Shown: positions 9,344 through 19,466 of the stretch, one piece after another
How positions within the stretch are numbered: the first letter of the stretch is position 1
Layout of the letters: every line of letters starts with the position of its first letter
Assembly (NCBI RefSeq): GCF_000952685.1
Contig: NZ_JYHV01000014.1
Span: forward strand, 248,001-312,000
Length of the DNA stretch: 64,000 bases
Source of the DNA: Stutzerimonas stutzeri
GTDB lineage: Bacteria > Pseudomonadota > Gammaproteobacteria > Pseudomonadales > Pseudomonadaceae
Direction: 5' to 3'
Notes under the pieces: model-generated
What the model saw: the letters and a program-made list of their open reading frames with translations, nothing else
Database searches by the model: none
Told to the model about the DNA's origin: nothing
Translations under genes and position numbers: made by a program

Positions 9344-10420
9344 TTAGCCGCGAGCGCGCTTCGGCAGTACATTCTTCAGTTTCGTATGCATGCCGAGGAT
9401 AGCCTTTTCGGTAGCGTCCCAGTCGATACAGGCATCGGTAATGGACACACCATATTTCAGGTCAGCCAGATCCTTGGGAATTGGCTGACTGCCCCAGCCG
9501 AGGTGACTTTCTACCATCAACCCGACGATCGAGTTGTTGCCCTCGAGGATCTGGTTAGCCACGTTGTCCATGACTAGCGGTTGTAATGCCGGATCCTTGT
9601 TGGAGTTCGCGTGGCTGCAATCGACCATGATGTTAGGGGTGATGCCAGCCTTTTTCAGTTCCTGTTCGCACACGGCCACGCTGACCGAATCGTAGTTGGG
9701 CTTGCCGTTGCCGCCGCGCAACACGACGTGACCGTAGGTATTGCCCTTGGTGGTGACGATGGAGACCCCGCCGGACTGATTGATGCCAAGGAAACGATGC
9801 GGGCTGGATACCGATTGCAGCGCATTGATCGCGACGGTCAGGCTGCCATCGGTGCCATTTTTGAAACCCACCGCCGAGGACAGGCCTGAGGCCATCTCAC
9901 GGTGTGTCTGGGACTCAGTAGTGCGCGCACCGATGGCCGACCAGCTGATCAGGTCCTGCAGGTACTGCGGAGAGATTGGGTCCAGTGCTTCGGTGGCGGT
10001 GGGCAGACCCATTTCGGCGAGATCGAGCAGCAACTGGCGGCCGATGTGCAGGCCATCCTGGATCTTGAACGAGTCGTCCATATAGGGGTCGTTGATCAGG
10101 CCTTTCCAACCTACGGTGGTGCGAGGTTTCTCGAAGTACACCCGCATGACCAGAAAAAGGCTGTCGGACACCTTGTCGGCCAGCACCTTGAGGCGCTCGG
10201 CATATTCATGCGCGGCCTTGAGATCATGAATCGAGCAGGGGCCTATCACCACGAACAGGCGATGATCCTTGCCGTCGAGAATGTTGCGTACCACCTGGCG
10301 TCCTTCGGAGACGGTCTTCAGCGCGGAAGCGGTCAGCGGTATTTCACGCTTCAACTGCTCCGGCGTGATAAGTGTCTCGTTGGAGGAAACGTTAAGGTCA
10401 TCGATCGGTAAATCAGCCAT
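9344..10420 (-). CDS. aroF: 3-deoxy-7-phosphoheptulonate (DAHP) synthase, type I (AroF/AroG class)
   Basis: A 358-residue enzyme joining PEP and erythrose 4-phosphate in the first step of the shikimate pathway. Family landmarks: VIGPCSIHD (about 65-73), MRVYFEKPRTTVGWKG (about 97-112), GARTTESQTHREMASG (about 180-195), GGNGKPNYD and DCSHANSNKDP, the last with metal-binding and substrate residues. The ATG at 10420 gives the start MADLPIDDLN seen in Pseudomonas relatives; a GTG 18 bases upstream is less likely. Which aromatic amino acid inhibits it cannot be read with confidence here. It stands alone between terminators and a 274-bp upstream gap. Confidence 0.93.
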   Translation of the reverse strand: MADLPIDDLNVSSNETLITPEQLKREIPLTASALKTVSEGRQVVRNILDGKDHRLFVVIGPCSIHDLKAAHEYAERLKVLADKVSDSLFLVMRVYFEKPRTTVGWKGLINDPYMDDSFKIQDGLHIGRQLLLDLAEMGLPTATEALDPISPQYLQDLISWSAIGARTTESQTHREMASGLSSAVGFKNGTDGSLTVAINALQSVSSPHRFLGINQSGGVSIVTTKGNTYGHVVLRGGNGKPNYDSVSVAVCEQELKKAGITPNIMVDCSHANSNKDPALQPLVMDNVANQILEGNNSIVGLMVESHLGWGSQPIPKDLADLKYGVSITDACIDWDATEKAILGMHTKLKNVLPKRARG

Positions 10421-10694
10421 CGTGTTCTCATCAGTCACGGATGCCGTCCGCCAGCCAATCCCGATGCGGCGGAGCAGGGCTTTAGGGCGCAGCGGGGAAG
10501 CGGAACCTTATCGCGTATTGAGGCGCTCCGACAATGACCTTGAAGTCGGACTGCCGCCTGGGTCCGCCCTATACCGGCATGCGACCGAAGGGCTACCGTG
10601 AGTGACGGCTGGGCGCTGCCCCGGGACGCTGCTAAGGTTGCGATTTCAAGCGCGCCATTGTTGGCGTCGTACTGACCTGTAGCTGGAGTTCTGC

Positions 10695-11648
10695 ATGACC
10701 GCACCTCATCCCCGAATTGGAATTATTGGCACTGGCGCCATCGGTGGTTTCTATGGACTGATGCTCGCCCGGGCCGGCTACGACGTGCACTTTCTGCTGC
10801 GCAGCGAATACGAGGCGGTCAGGCAGAACGGGTTGCACGTGAACAGCGCGGTACAGGGTTCGTTGCATCTGGATGAGGTACAGGCCTATCGGCGGGCCGC
10901 GGACATGCCCAAATGCGACTGGCTGTTAGTGGGGGCGAAAAGCACCAGCAATCCGGAACTGGCCCCGCTGATCGTGGAGGCTGCTGGGCAAGATGCCAAG
11001 GTCGTGGTGTTGCAGAATGGCCTGGGAATCGAGGACGACCTGCGTGTGTTGCTACCGAGCAATATTCATCTGCTTGGCGGTCTTTGTTTCATCTGCGCGC
11101 ACCGTTCGGCGCTGGGCGTCGTCGAGCATCAGGCGCTCGGTGGGGTCAATCTCGGCTATCACTCAGGTTCGGCAGCAACGCCAGAGCAACAGCAGGCCTT
11201 GGTCGAAGAGGGCGTATCGATGTTTCGCGCGGCGGGTGTCGATTCCAATGCGGCCGCCAATCTCGCTCAGGCGCGCTGGCAGAAGCTGGTGTGGAACATG
11301 CCATACAACGGCCTTTCGGTCCTGCTGGATGCCGGCACGGCGCCTTTGATGGCCAACCCTGACAGTCGGGCACTGGTCAGGTCGATCATGCTGGAAGCCT
11401 GTGGAGCGGCGAGCGCCTGTGGCTATCCACTACCTGAGGCGCTGGTAGACCGGATGATGACGGCCACCGACCACATGCCCAACTATCTACCGAGCATGTA
11501 CCACGACCATGCGCATGGGCGCCCGATGGAGCTCGAAGCGATCTACGCCGCTCCGCTTGCCGCGGCCGCACAGGTCGGTTTTGGGATGCCCAAGACCGAG
11601 GCGCTGCTTCAGGCCCTGCGTTTCATTTCCATGCGCGCAGACCGCTAG
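10695..11648 (+). CDS. Putative 2-dehydropantoate 2-reductase (PanE/ApbA family)
   Basis: A 317-residue NADPH-dependent oxidoreductase. The Rossmann motif GIIGTGAIGGFYG lies at residues 8-20; the C-terminal helical domain has KLVWNMPYNGLSVLLDAG (about 198-215), where the Lys and Asn of KLxxNxxxN are the catalytic and substrate residues of ketopantoate reductase. The ALGVVEHQALGG strand and DHMPNYLPSMYHDH also fit. Pseudomonads carry several ApbA paralogues, so a related 2-oxoacid reductase role is possible and I leave the symbol blank. It has no close partner gene; the preceding DAHP synthase gene is divergent. Confidence 0.8.
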   Translation: MTAPHPRIGIIGTGAIGGFYGLMLARAGYDVHFLLRSEYEAVRQNGLHVNSAVQGSLHLDEVQAYRRAADMPKCDWLLVGAKSTSNPELAPLIVEAAGQDAKVVVLQNGLGIEDDLRVLLPSNIHLLGGLCFICAHRSALGVVEHQALGGVNLGYHSGSAATPEQQQALVEEGVSMFRAAGVDSNAAANLAQARWQKLVWNMPYNGLSVLLDAGTAPLMANPDSRALVRSIMLEACGAASACGYPLPEALVDRMMTATDHMPNYLPSMYHDHAHGRPMELEAIYAAPLAAAAQVGFGMPKTEALLQALRFISMRADR

Positions 11649-12938
<1,290 letters not shown>

Positions 12939-13074
12939 TAGCGGGTCAATCGCCACTCAATACGAATCGAAGCCAGCTTCGCTGAGGCGACGCTGGGGTT
13001 TGGATGATTCGGTTATGAGCTGACGTCAAGCGGCGACTCATCGCGCAAGCACACTCGAAGTGTGAAAAACACCG

Positions 13075-13809
13075 TCAGCTTCGGGCGATAAGATTACCGG
13101 CGTGCAGGCCGCATTCCTTCTGGGTGGACTCCTCCCACCACCAACGACCCTCACGCTCATGCTGGTTTGGCAGAACCGGGCGTGTGCATGGTTCGCAGCC
13201 GATGCTGATGAACCCGCGCTCGTGCAGGCTGTTGTAAGGCAACTCGAGCATGCGGATATAAGCCCAGACTTCCTCACTGGTCATCTGCGCCAATGGGTTG
13301 AATTTATACAAGGTGTGCTCTGGCGTTGAAAAAGCGCTGTCGATCTCCAGCACCGATACTTGGCTACGCGTGCCGGGGCTCTGATCACGGCGCTGGCCGG
13401 TGGCCCAGGCTCGGACCCCGGTAAGCTTGCGTCGAAGCGGCTCTATCTTACGGATGCCGCAGCATTCGCCATGACCGTCGCGGTAGAAACTGAACAACCC
13501 TTTCTCATTGACCATCGGCTGCAACAGGGCAGGGTCCGGCGTCATGATGTCGATAGCGATGTCGTAATGCTCGCGAACCTGTTCGATGAAACGATAGGTC
13601 TCGCTGTGCAGACGACCGGTGTCGAGGCTGAACACCTTGACGTTCTTGTTCAGCTTCCAGGCCATGTCCACCAGCACGACATCTTCAGCGCCACTGAACG
13701 AGATCCAGAGATCGTCGCCGAACAGGTCGAAGGCGAGCTTGAGAATGTCTTGGGGTGATTTACTGGCATAGGCAGATGCCAGCTCGGCTACATCAATTGT
13801 TTGGCTCAT
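13075..13809 (-). CDS. cysH: Adenylylsulfate (APS) reductase, iron-sulfur type
   Basis: A 244-residue assimilatory reductase giving sulfite from activated sulfate. The nucleotide-binding segment [14 protein letters not shown] (about 37-50) and [12 protein letters not shown] are clear. Cys116-Cys117 (GECCGIRK) and Cys205/Cys208 (GCEPCTRP) are the four ligands of the [4Fe-4S] cluster that marks the APS-using class, and Cys233 in KECGLHAG is the catalytic residue. Pseudomonas CysH therefore reduces APS rather than PAPS. The start at ATG 13809 (MSQTIDVAE) is preferred over an upstream extension of 18 codons. It is divergent from thrH and convergent with cysB. Confidence 0.94.
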   Translation of the reverse strand: MSQTIDVAELASAYASKSPQDILKLAFDLFGDDLWISFSGAEDVVLVDMAWKLNKNVKVFSLDTGRLHSETYRFIEQVREHYDIAIDIMTPDPALLQPMVNEKGLFSFYRDGHGECCGIRKIEPLRRKLTGVRAWATGQRRDQSPGTRSQVSVLEIDSAFSTPEHTLYKFNPLAQMTSEEVWAYIRMLELPYNSLHERGFISIGCEPCTRPVLPNQHEREGRWWWEESTQKECGLHAGNLIARS

Positions 13810-13992
13810 CAGGCGGCTTCCTTGGTTGGCGCTTGGCGCTCTGCTGGCCGCGGATGTTAGCAAATTGTTTTTATGACTCTAAATAACGTTTGGGGTGGCC
13901 ATGCCTAACTTTAACGAATAAGCCATCGCGTTGCGCCACCTGATCCTTACCGTTAGAGTGCCGCTTCAATTTTCTGCTTTGAGGAGTGATTC

Positions 13993-14610
13993 GTGGAAAT
14001 AGCCTGTCTCGACCTGGAAGGTGTCCTGGTTCCGGAAATCTGGATCGCCTTTGCCGAGGCCACCGGAATCGAATCGCTCCGGGCAACCACACGGGACATT
14101 CCTGACTATGACGTACTGATGAAGCAGCGCCTGCGCATCCTCGACGAGCATGGCCTGAAGTTGTCGGATATCCAAGCGGTCATCGCGACCCTGAAGCCGC
14201 TCGACGGCGCTGTTGAGTTCGTCGCCTGGTTGCGTGAGCGTTTCCAGGTAGTGATCCTGTCGGATACCTTCTACGAGTTTTCGCAGCCGCTGATGCGTCA
14301 GTTAGGTTTCCCCACGCTGCTTTGCCATCGACTGATCACCGACGAGTCGGGGCGTGTCGTTAACTATGAGCTGCGCCAGAAGGATCCCAAGCGCCAGTCG
14401 GTGATCGCTCTGAAGAGCCTGTACTACCGCGTTATCGCCGCTGGTGATTCGTACAATGACACCACCATGCTCGCCGAGGCGCATGCCGGCATCCTCTTCC
14501 ATGCGCCCGATAACGTCATTCGCGAATTTCCGCAGTTCCCGGCCGTTCACACCTTCGACGCTCTGAAGCAGGAGTTCCTCAAGGCGTCCAATCGCACGCT
14601 TGAACTCTAA
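13993..14610 (+). CDS. thrH: Phosphoserine phosphatase / phosphoserine:homoserine phosphotransferase ThrH
   Basis: A 205-residue HAD-superfamily enzyme that removes the phosphate of phosphoserine and can transfer it to homoserine. Motif I is DLEGVLVPE, where the first Asp is the nucleophile and Glu replaces the usual second Asp, a mark of ThrH; motif II is ILSDTFYEF; motif IV is GDSYNDTTML. The start is GTG 13993, six bases after GAGGAG (13981-13986). Upstream cysH is divergent; downstream pabB converges. Confidence 0.94.
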   Translation: MEIACLDLEGVLVPEIWIAFAEATGIESLRATTRDIPDYDVLMKQRLRILDEHGLKLSDIQAVIATLKPLDGAVEFVAWLRERFQVVILSDTFYEFSQPLMRQLGFPTLLCHRLITDESGRVVNYELRQKDPKRQSVIALKSLYYRVIAAGDSYNDTTMLAEAHAGILFHAPDNVIREFPQFPAVHTFDALKQEFLKASNRTLEL

Positions 14611-14718
14611 CCGGCCAAGATCCAGCGTTGTATTCGTCGGGTGGAGTCACGTCTCATCGATCCACCTTGACGGCCGTGCGGAGGCGCTGGCGGATAACAA
14701 CATGCCCATCAGTCAGAG

Positions 14719-14741
14719 GCAGGCGCGAGCCACGCGCCTGC
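14719..14741. other. Hairpin between the convergent genes thrH and pabB
   Basis: A nine-base perfect inverted repeat GCAGGCGCG/CGCGCCTGC with loop AGCCA, without a T tract on either strand. It lies ten bases beyond the pabB stop and may slow transcription or stabilise the mRNA end, but it is not a classic rho-independent terminator. Confidence 0.5.
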
Positions 14742-14750
14742 AATCGCCGG

Positions 14751-16091
14751 CTATAGCCCTTCCAGCGTCTCCATCAGCATCCTCACCTTATCGAAGGTTT
14801 CCTGATACTCGGCTCGCCAGTCAGAATCCGCCACGATCCCGCCGCCGCCCCAGCAGGTCGCCTGATCGTTTTGAATCAGCAGTGTGCGGATGGCGATGGA
14901 GCTGTCCATCTCGCCTCGTACATCCAGATAGAGCAATGAGCCGCAGTAGATCGAGCGCCGCGTGGGCTCCAGCTCGTCGATCACTTGCATCGCACGGATC
15001 TTCGGCGCGCCGGTTATCGAACCTCCGGGAAAGCTGCCGGCCAGCAGGTCCAGAGCGTCCTTGTTGCTGGCCAGGGTACCGCTGACACTGCTCACCAGAT
15101 GGTGCACGTTCGGATAGCTTTCCAGCGAGAACAGCTCTGGCACCGTCACGCTGCCGATTTCGCAGCTTCGCCCCAGGTCGTTTCGCAGCAGGTCAACGAT
15201 CATCAGGTTTTCGGCGCGATCCTTTTCGCTGTTCAGCAGCGCTTGGGCCTCTGCGCGGTCAGCATCGGGGTCATCTCGACGAGGACGCGTGCCTTTGATC
15301 GGTCGGGTGTCGACGATTCCGTTGGAGAGCCGCAGGAAGCGTTCGGGAGACAGGCTGACGATGGCGCCGCGCTCCACGGTCATGAAGCCTGAATAGGGCG
15401 TCGGACAGGCGGTGCGCAGGGCCTGGTACGCCTGCCATGGGTCGCCTGTGCACGGCGCACGGAAGCGTTGCGCGAAATTCACTTGATAGCAATCGCCGGC
15501 CTGGATGTATTGCTGGATGCGCTCGATTGCTTGCTGGTACTCGGAGCGCTCCAGGTCGGCGGTGAACGGCGAATCAAGGCTGAACGCCGATTGCTCTGAC
15601 TGCCATCTCGACTCGAACAGCTTGATCAGACGATCCCGCTCTTCATCGGCGAGCTTCGGATGGAAAATCAGCTGGGCCGTTTGGTTGTGGTGGTCATTTA
15701 TCAATGCCCAGGCGTATAGACCGAACCGGGCGGGCGGCAATCGCAGATCCGCCACCGCAGCGGTCGGGAGCCTTTCGAGCCGCGCACCGAAGTCGTAGCC
15801 GAGAAACCCCAGCAGGCCACCGGCGAAAGGCAGCTCCAGTCCCGCTGGAGGCTCTGCCTTGCCGAACGTTCGCAAGGCGTCTCGAAGACGCGCAAAGAAG
15901 GCGCTGCCAGTCTCTCCTGGATTTGGTTCCAGTATCTCTCTCGGCCACGCGCTCAGTAGGTCGTACCGCCCGCGCTCTGCGGTCGGGCGTCCGGAGTCCA
16001 GCAGCACCGCGCCGGGCGCATGGCGAACGCGCTCGAACCAGAAGGTGGGGTCGGGGCGATAGGGCAGGGTATGTACGGTGCAGAGCGGCAT
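14751..16091 (-). CDS. pabB: Aminodeoxychorismate synthase component I
   Basis: A 446-residue chorismate-utilising enzyme making 4-amino-4-deoxychorismate for folate. The chorismate-binding half shows GDCYQVNFAQRF (about 186-197), the active-site motif DTRPIKGTRPR with PIKGT, then ENLMIVDLLRNDLGR, and the tail GSFPGGSITGAPKIRAMQVIDELEPTRR. PIKGT, with Lys, is the PabB rather than TrpE pattern. I start at ATG 16091 (MPLCTVHTLPYR) by family alignment, although no strong ribosome-binding site is present; a GTG at 16142 would overlap the preceding stop as GTGA and add 17 residues, so translational coupling is possible. Confidence 0.92.
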   Translation of the reverse strand: MPLCTVHTLPYRPDPTFWFERVRHAPGAVLLDSGRPTAERGRYDLLSAWPREILEPNPGETGSAFFARLRDALRTFGKAEPPAGLELPFAGGLLGFLGYDFGARLERLPTAAVADLRLPPARFGLYAWALINDHHNQTAQLIFHPKLADEERDRLIKLFESRWQSEQSAFSLDSPFTADLERSEYQQAIERIQQYIQAGDCYQVNFAQRFRAPCTGDPWQAYQALRTACPTPYSGFMTVERGAIVSLSPERFLRLSNGIVDTRPIKGTRPRRDDPDADRAEAQALLNSEKDRAENLMIVDLLRNDLGRSCEIGSVTVPELFSLESYPNVHHLVSSVSGTLASNKDALDLLAGSFPGGSITGAPKIRAMQVIDELEPTRRSIYCGSLLYLDVRGEMDSSIAIRTLLIQNDQATCWGGGGIVADSDWRAEYQETFDKVRMLMETLEGL

Positions 16092-16138
16092 GCGAGAGTG
16101 TCGATCCAGGAGGGCCCGGATGTGGCCGGGCCTGGGAT

Positions 16139-17122
16139 TCACGCGTGGGGCGGTATATGACCGAAGAGATGCTGCGCGAACCGCACCCGCTCTTCAGGCG
16201 TTTCTTGGATACCCTTCTGCTTGAGCTCTTCGATCCGGTCTTCCACAGCATGCGTACGCAGGGTCAGGCCGCAGTCGTTGGCGATCTGGATGTTCAAGCC
16301 GGGGCGAGCGTTGAGCTCCAGGATTAGTGGTCCCTTGTCCTGATCCAGCACCATGTCCACGCCGATATATCCCAGTCCGCAGAGCTCGTAGCAGCCCGCA
16401 GCAAGCTTCATGAAACCGTCCCAGTTGGGCAGCTGCACACCGTCCACCGCGTTGGTGGTGTCAGGATGCTTGGTGATCTTGTTATTCAGCCAGGTGCCGC
16501 GCAGCGTAATACCTGTCGCCAGGTCAACGCCGACGCCGATTGCACCCTGATGGAGATTGGCCTTACCGCCAGACTGCCGCGTCGGTAGGCGCAGCATGGC
16601 CATCACCGGGTAGCCCATGAGTACGATAATGCGGATATCCGGAACGCCTTCGTAGCTGATGCTCTTGAAGATCGGGTCCGGCGTGACGCGGTATTCGATC
16701 AGGGCGCGATCGCGATGGCCGCCGAGCGAGTAGAGGCCGGTGAGGATATTGGAGATCTGATGCTCGATTTCATCGTGCGTCATGATCTTGCCCGATACCG
16801 TTCGGTAACGACCTTCGAAACGATCAGCGATTACCAGAATGCCGTCGCCGCCAGCCCCTTGCGCCGGTTTGACTACAAAATCGTCATGGTCTTTGACGAT
16901 GTCCTTGAGTTTATCGATGTCTTTTTCGGTCTCGATGATGCCGTACATCTCCGGGACGTCGATGCCGGCTTCGATTGCCCTTTCCTTGGTGATGATCTTG
17001 TCATCGACGATCGGGTACAGGTTGCGCTTGTTGTACTTGAGCACGTAGTCCGCGTTGCGGCGATTGATACCCATGATGCCTTTGGCTTCGAGGGCCTTCC
17101 ACGTTTTGATCAGACCGAACAT
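16139..17122 (-). CDS. Alpha-L-glutamate ligase-like ATP-grasp protein (RimK-related)
   Basis: A 327-residue ATP-grasp enzyme. Visible landmarks: GINRRNADYVLKYNKRNLYP (residues about 19-38), the ATP-binding glycine-rich loop VVKPAQGAGGDGILVI (about 103-118), and the metal-binding end LILELNARPGLNIQ (about 272-285). It lacks a signal peptide, so it acts in the cytoplasm. Related proteins join glutamate or another amino acid to a carboxyl group. It is the last of a tight three-gene set (3-bp and 4-bp gaps) with a seven-helix transglutaminase-like protein and a periplasmic retropepsin-like protein, which suggests a cytoplasmic ligation step linked to an envelope step. Substrate unknown. Confidence 0.88.
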   Translation of the reverse strand: MFGLIKTWKALEAKGIMGINRRNADYVLKYNKRNLYPIVDDKIITKERAIEAGIDVPEMYGIIETEKDIDKLKDIVKDHDDFVVKPAQGAGGDGILVIADRFEGRYRTVSGKIMTHDEIEHQISNILTGLYSLGGHRDRALIEYRVTPDPIFKSISYEGVPDIRIIVLMGYPVMAMLRLPTRQSGGKANLHQGAIGVGVDLATGITLRGTWLNNKITKHPDTTNAVDGVQLPNWDGFMKLAAGCYELCGLGYIGVDMVLDQDKGPLILELNARPGLNIQIANDCGLTLRTHAVEDRIEELKQKGIQETPEERVRFAQHLFGHIPPHA

Positions 17123-17125
17123 GGC

Positions 17126-18652
17126 TCAATCCTTCAAAAAGGCTTTGAATCGAAACAGCTCGGTCAGGCGGTAGCCACGGTAGCGACCCATCGCCAACAT
17201 GAACCCGACCATGATCAGCAGTACGGCTGGGAAGGTGAACATGAAGTAGGTCAGCTCCGGTACGCTCATCAGGAGGTGCGCCAAGGTTGCCGCAATCAGT
17301 GTCCCGACGGCGACCTTGAAGGCATGGCCCGCGCCGCGTTCTTCCCATGTAATGGATAGCCGCTCGATGGTCATGGTGAGGATCACCATCGGGAACAGCG
17401 CGACCGACAGTCCACGTTCCAGACCCAGCTTGTGGCTGAGCAAGCTGATCACGGCGATCAGTACGACGACGAAGGTCAGGACCACGGAAAGTCGAGGAAG
17501 CATCTGCAATTTCAGATGCTCCAGATAGGAACGAAGCGAGAGCCCCAGCGCGGTAATCACGGTAAACAGGATGATCCCGAATCCGAGCTGCGTCTCACGG
17601 AAGGCAAGGGCGATCAGAACCGGTGTAAAAGTACCCAGCGTCTGCAGGCCGCCGAGGTTTCGCAGAATCAAAATCACCAGCACGCCGATCGGAATCATGA
17701 TCATGATCTGGTACGTCTGCTGAGTTTGCAGCGGCAGGCCGTACAGCGAGTACTCGAGGAAGTCCGCGTCGGTGTTCTCGTCGGTCAGCTTGGCCAGGCG
17801 GATGGCATTCATTTCGCTGCTGTTGAGCGTAAATGTCACCTGCGGGTTCCGGCCACCCTCCAGATTGATGAGCGGCTCGTCACCGGTCCACCAGACCAAA
17901 CGATCTTTCGGCAGGCCCTGCTCACCGGTTTCGGGATTGAAGTACAGCCATTTATCACCATTGAAGCTGCGCAGCCACAACTCCGGCGTCTGCGCCATGT
18001 CGGGCGACAGCCGTATGGTGTGTACGCGCTCCATGGGGACGTGTGCGATTGATAGCAGCAACTCGATCACGCGCGCCTTGTTCGCCGTCGCGGAGTCACC
18101 GCCGAGCAGCAGCTTGACGTTATCGTCGTTTTCGTTATTGACGCGCTTGATGGCTTCGCTGATGAAGGTCTCGACATCGGCCGAGTGCTGGCGAATCGGT
18201 GAGAGCAATGCTTCGGCGGCAATCTTCTCAGCTCCTTCGACCGGAATACTGTCACGGAAGATCGGGCCGTTGGCCTTGGTTTGTTCACCGCTATAGCGTC
18301 GAGTCAGAACCAGGCGGTAGTAGAGCGTCTGATTGCCACTGACGCGGCGCGCCGACCAGGTGACGCGGCGGTTGCCATCGGCACGGTTGATGCTCACACC
18401 ATAGTTATTGGAGATGAAGCTTTCGTTGAGGCTGACAAACTCCTGATTCAGCGGCGGCACATACATCTGCAGCTTTACCGGATCGCGCGGATTGGCCTGG
18501 AATTCAACTTTGGCATCGATATTCCACAGGTCGTCCGTTTCATCCTCGGTAATCGGAATGCCGAGAATGAAAATCTGGTACGCGGTGATCGCGATGCCCA
18601 GCGTGACGAGTATAAAAATCAGGACTTTCAGATGCAGGGTAAGGGCGCGCAT
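17126..18652 (-). CDS. Inactive transglutaminase-like domain fused to a seven-helix membrane domain
   Basis: A 508-residue inner-membrane protein. A first helix (about residues 8-30) leads to a periplasmic region of about 270 residues with a transglutaminase-like segment (LLLGGDSATANKARVIELLL and following), then seven hydrophobic helices from about residue 310 (QIMIMIPIGVLVILIL) to the end (AVLLIMVGFMLAMG). I find no cysteine anywhere in the protein, so the transglutaminase nucleophile is absent and the domain is probably a binding module. I use ATG 18652 (MRALTLHLK); a longer frame upstream overlaps the preceding gene. It is between the retropepsin-like gene (4 bp) and the ATP-grasp gene (3 bp), clearly one operon. 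Confidence 0.88.
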   Translation of the reverse strand: MRALTLHLKVLIFILVTLGIAITAYQIFILGIPITEDETDDLWNIDAKVEFQANPRDPVKLQMYVPPLNQEFVSLNESFISNNYGVSINRADGNRRVTWSARRVSGNQTLYYRLVLTRRYSGEQTKANGPIFRDSIPVEGAEKIAAEALLSPIRQHSADVETFISEAIKRVNNENDDNVKLLLGGDSATANKARVIELLLSIAHVPMERVHTIRLSPDMAQTPELWLRSFNGDKWLYFNPETGEQGLPKDRLVWWTGDEPLINLEGGRNPQVTFTLNSSEMNAIRLAKLTDENTDADFLEYSLYGLPLQTQQTYQIMIMIPIGVLVILILRNLGGLQTLGTFTPVLIALAFRETQLGFGIILFTVITALGLSLRSYLEHLKLQMLPRLSVVLTFVVVLIAVISLLSHKLGLERGLSVALFPMVILTMTIERLSITWEERGAGHAFKVAVGTLIAATLAHLLMSVPELTYFMFTFPAVLLIMVGFMLAMGRYRGYRLTELFRFKAFLKD

Positions 18653-18656
18653 GGAA

Positions 18657-19193
18657 TTACTCGTCAGCGTCGGATTCGGTAATGCAGCCGGGCTTGCCAG
18701 CGGCGTACTTAAGGCTTGGGTCGACCAGGGCTTCGAAGCGAGCAAGCGCATCGGAACCTATTAAAAGTGGGTATTGGAATGCACTTCGGTCCGTGAGGTT
18801 CACTTCAATGCTGCGTTTAGCCTGGCCCATACACAAGTTGAGCTCTACGACGGGGCGCGGGGTGTAGGTTTTTTCTTCTTCCGGGTCGAAGTCACCGGCG
18901 CGCCGCTTGATCTTGCTAATGCGCTGCAGGGGCAGCTCGATCGGACGGTTGTGGGCCTCGTCAATGGCGAGATAGAAGCGGACCCAGCTTTTCCCGTTGC
19001 GCTTGAAGCGCTCGATGTCGCGTGCGCTGAGCGAGGCGGTCTGTGCGCCTGTGTCGAGTTTCGCCGGCACTTCGAGACCGAAATCGGGTAGTGCTACATG
19101 TTCGTTGAGACCGTAGACAGTTTTTTCTTCAGCCTGGACGAGAAACGGAGAAGCCAATAGGCAGAGCAACAGGAGACGGGATTTGGTGCTCAT
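18657..19193 (-). CDS. Periplasmic retropepsin-like aspartic protease (often annotated 'ATP-dependent zinc protease')
   Basis: A 178-residue exported protein with a signal peptide ending near LVQAEE (about residue 22). The centre has AKLDTGAQTASLSARDI (about 43-59): D-T-G-A is the active-site triad signature of retropepsin-type aspartic proteases, and LLIGSDALARFEALVDP near the C-terminus matches the second conserved strand of that fold. I see no zinc-binding HExxH and no ATP site, so the common label is misleading. First gene of the three-gene cassette; the promoter must lie in the 273-bp gap it shares with the divergent GntR gene. Confidence 0.87.
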   Translation of the reverse strand: MSTKSRLLLLCLLASPFLVQAEEKTVYGLNEHVALPDFGLEVPAKLDTGAQTASLSARDIERFKRNGKSWVRFYLAIDEAHNRPIELPLQRISKIKRRAGDFDPEEEKTYTPRPVVELNLCMGQAKRSIEVNLTDRSAFQYPLLIGSDALARFEALVDPSLKYAAGKPGCITESDADE

Positions 19194-19382
19194 AGATCCA
19201 GAATTAGTCGAGTCGGAGAGGGCAGTCGGAACGACGATCCCATGGATGTGGCATGGCGAGGCGAACGCCAGCGCGGCATATAGCGGCGCATTCTAGCATG
19301 GGCATTTATTGGTGCGACTAGCCTTGCTCCCTCGATGCTTATTTTCAAAGCGTTGCGCTAGAGAGATTGCGACTTCGAAAGG

Positions 19383-19390
19383 TGTCGACA
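19383..19390. promoter_or_regulatory. Putative GntR operator, site 1
   Basis: A perfect eight-base palindrome TGTCGACA in the context GTGTCGACAAT, 77 bp before the GntR-gene start. FCD-type GntR regulators typically recognise GT/AC half-sites separated by a few bases, which this matches. Confidence 0.45.
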
Positions 19391-19456
19391 ATCTACCTTG
19401 GTCTCATTTGACTGGGCGCCTTTTCAGGCATAGATTTGTCTTTAAATCAGCTTAGG

Positions 19457-19464
19457 TGTCAACA
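19457..19464. promoter_or_regulatory. Putative GntR operator, site 2, overlapping the ribosome-binding region
   Basis: GGTGTCAACAAT repeats the flanks of the first site (GGTGTCGACAAT) with one substitution and ends two bases before the ATG of the GntR gene. Its position would let the regulator block its own gene and the prp operon downstream. Confidence 0.4.
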
Positions 19465-19466
19465 AT

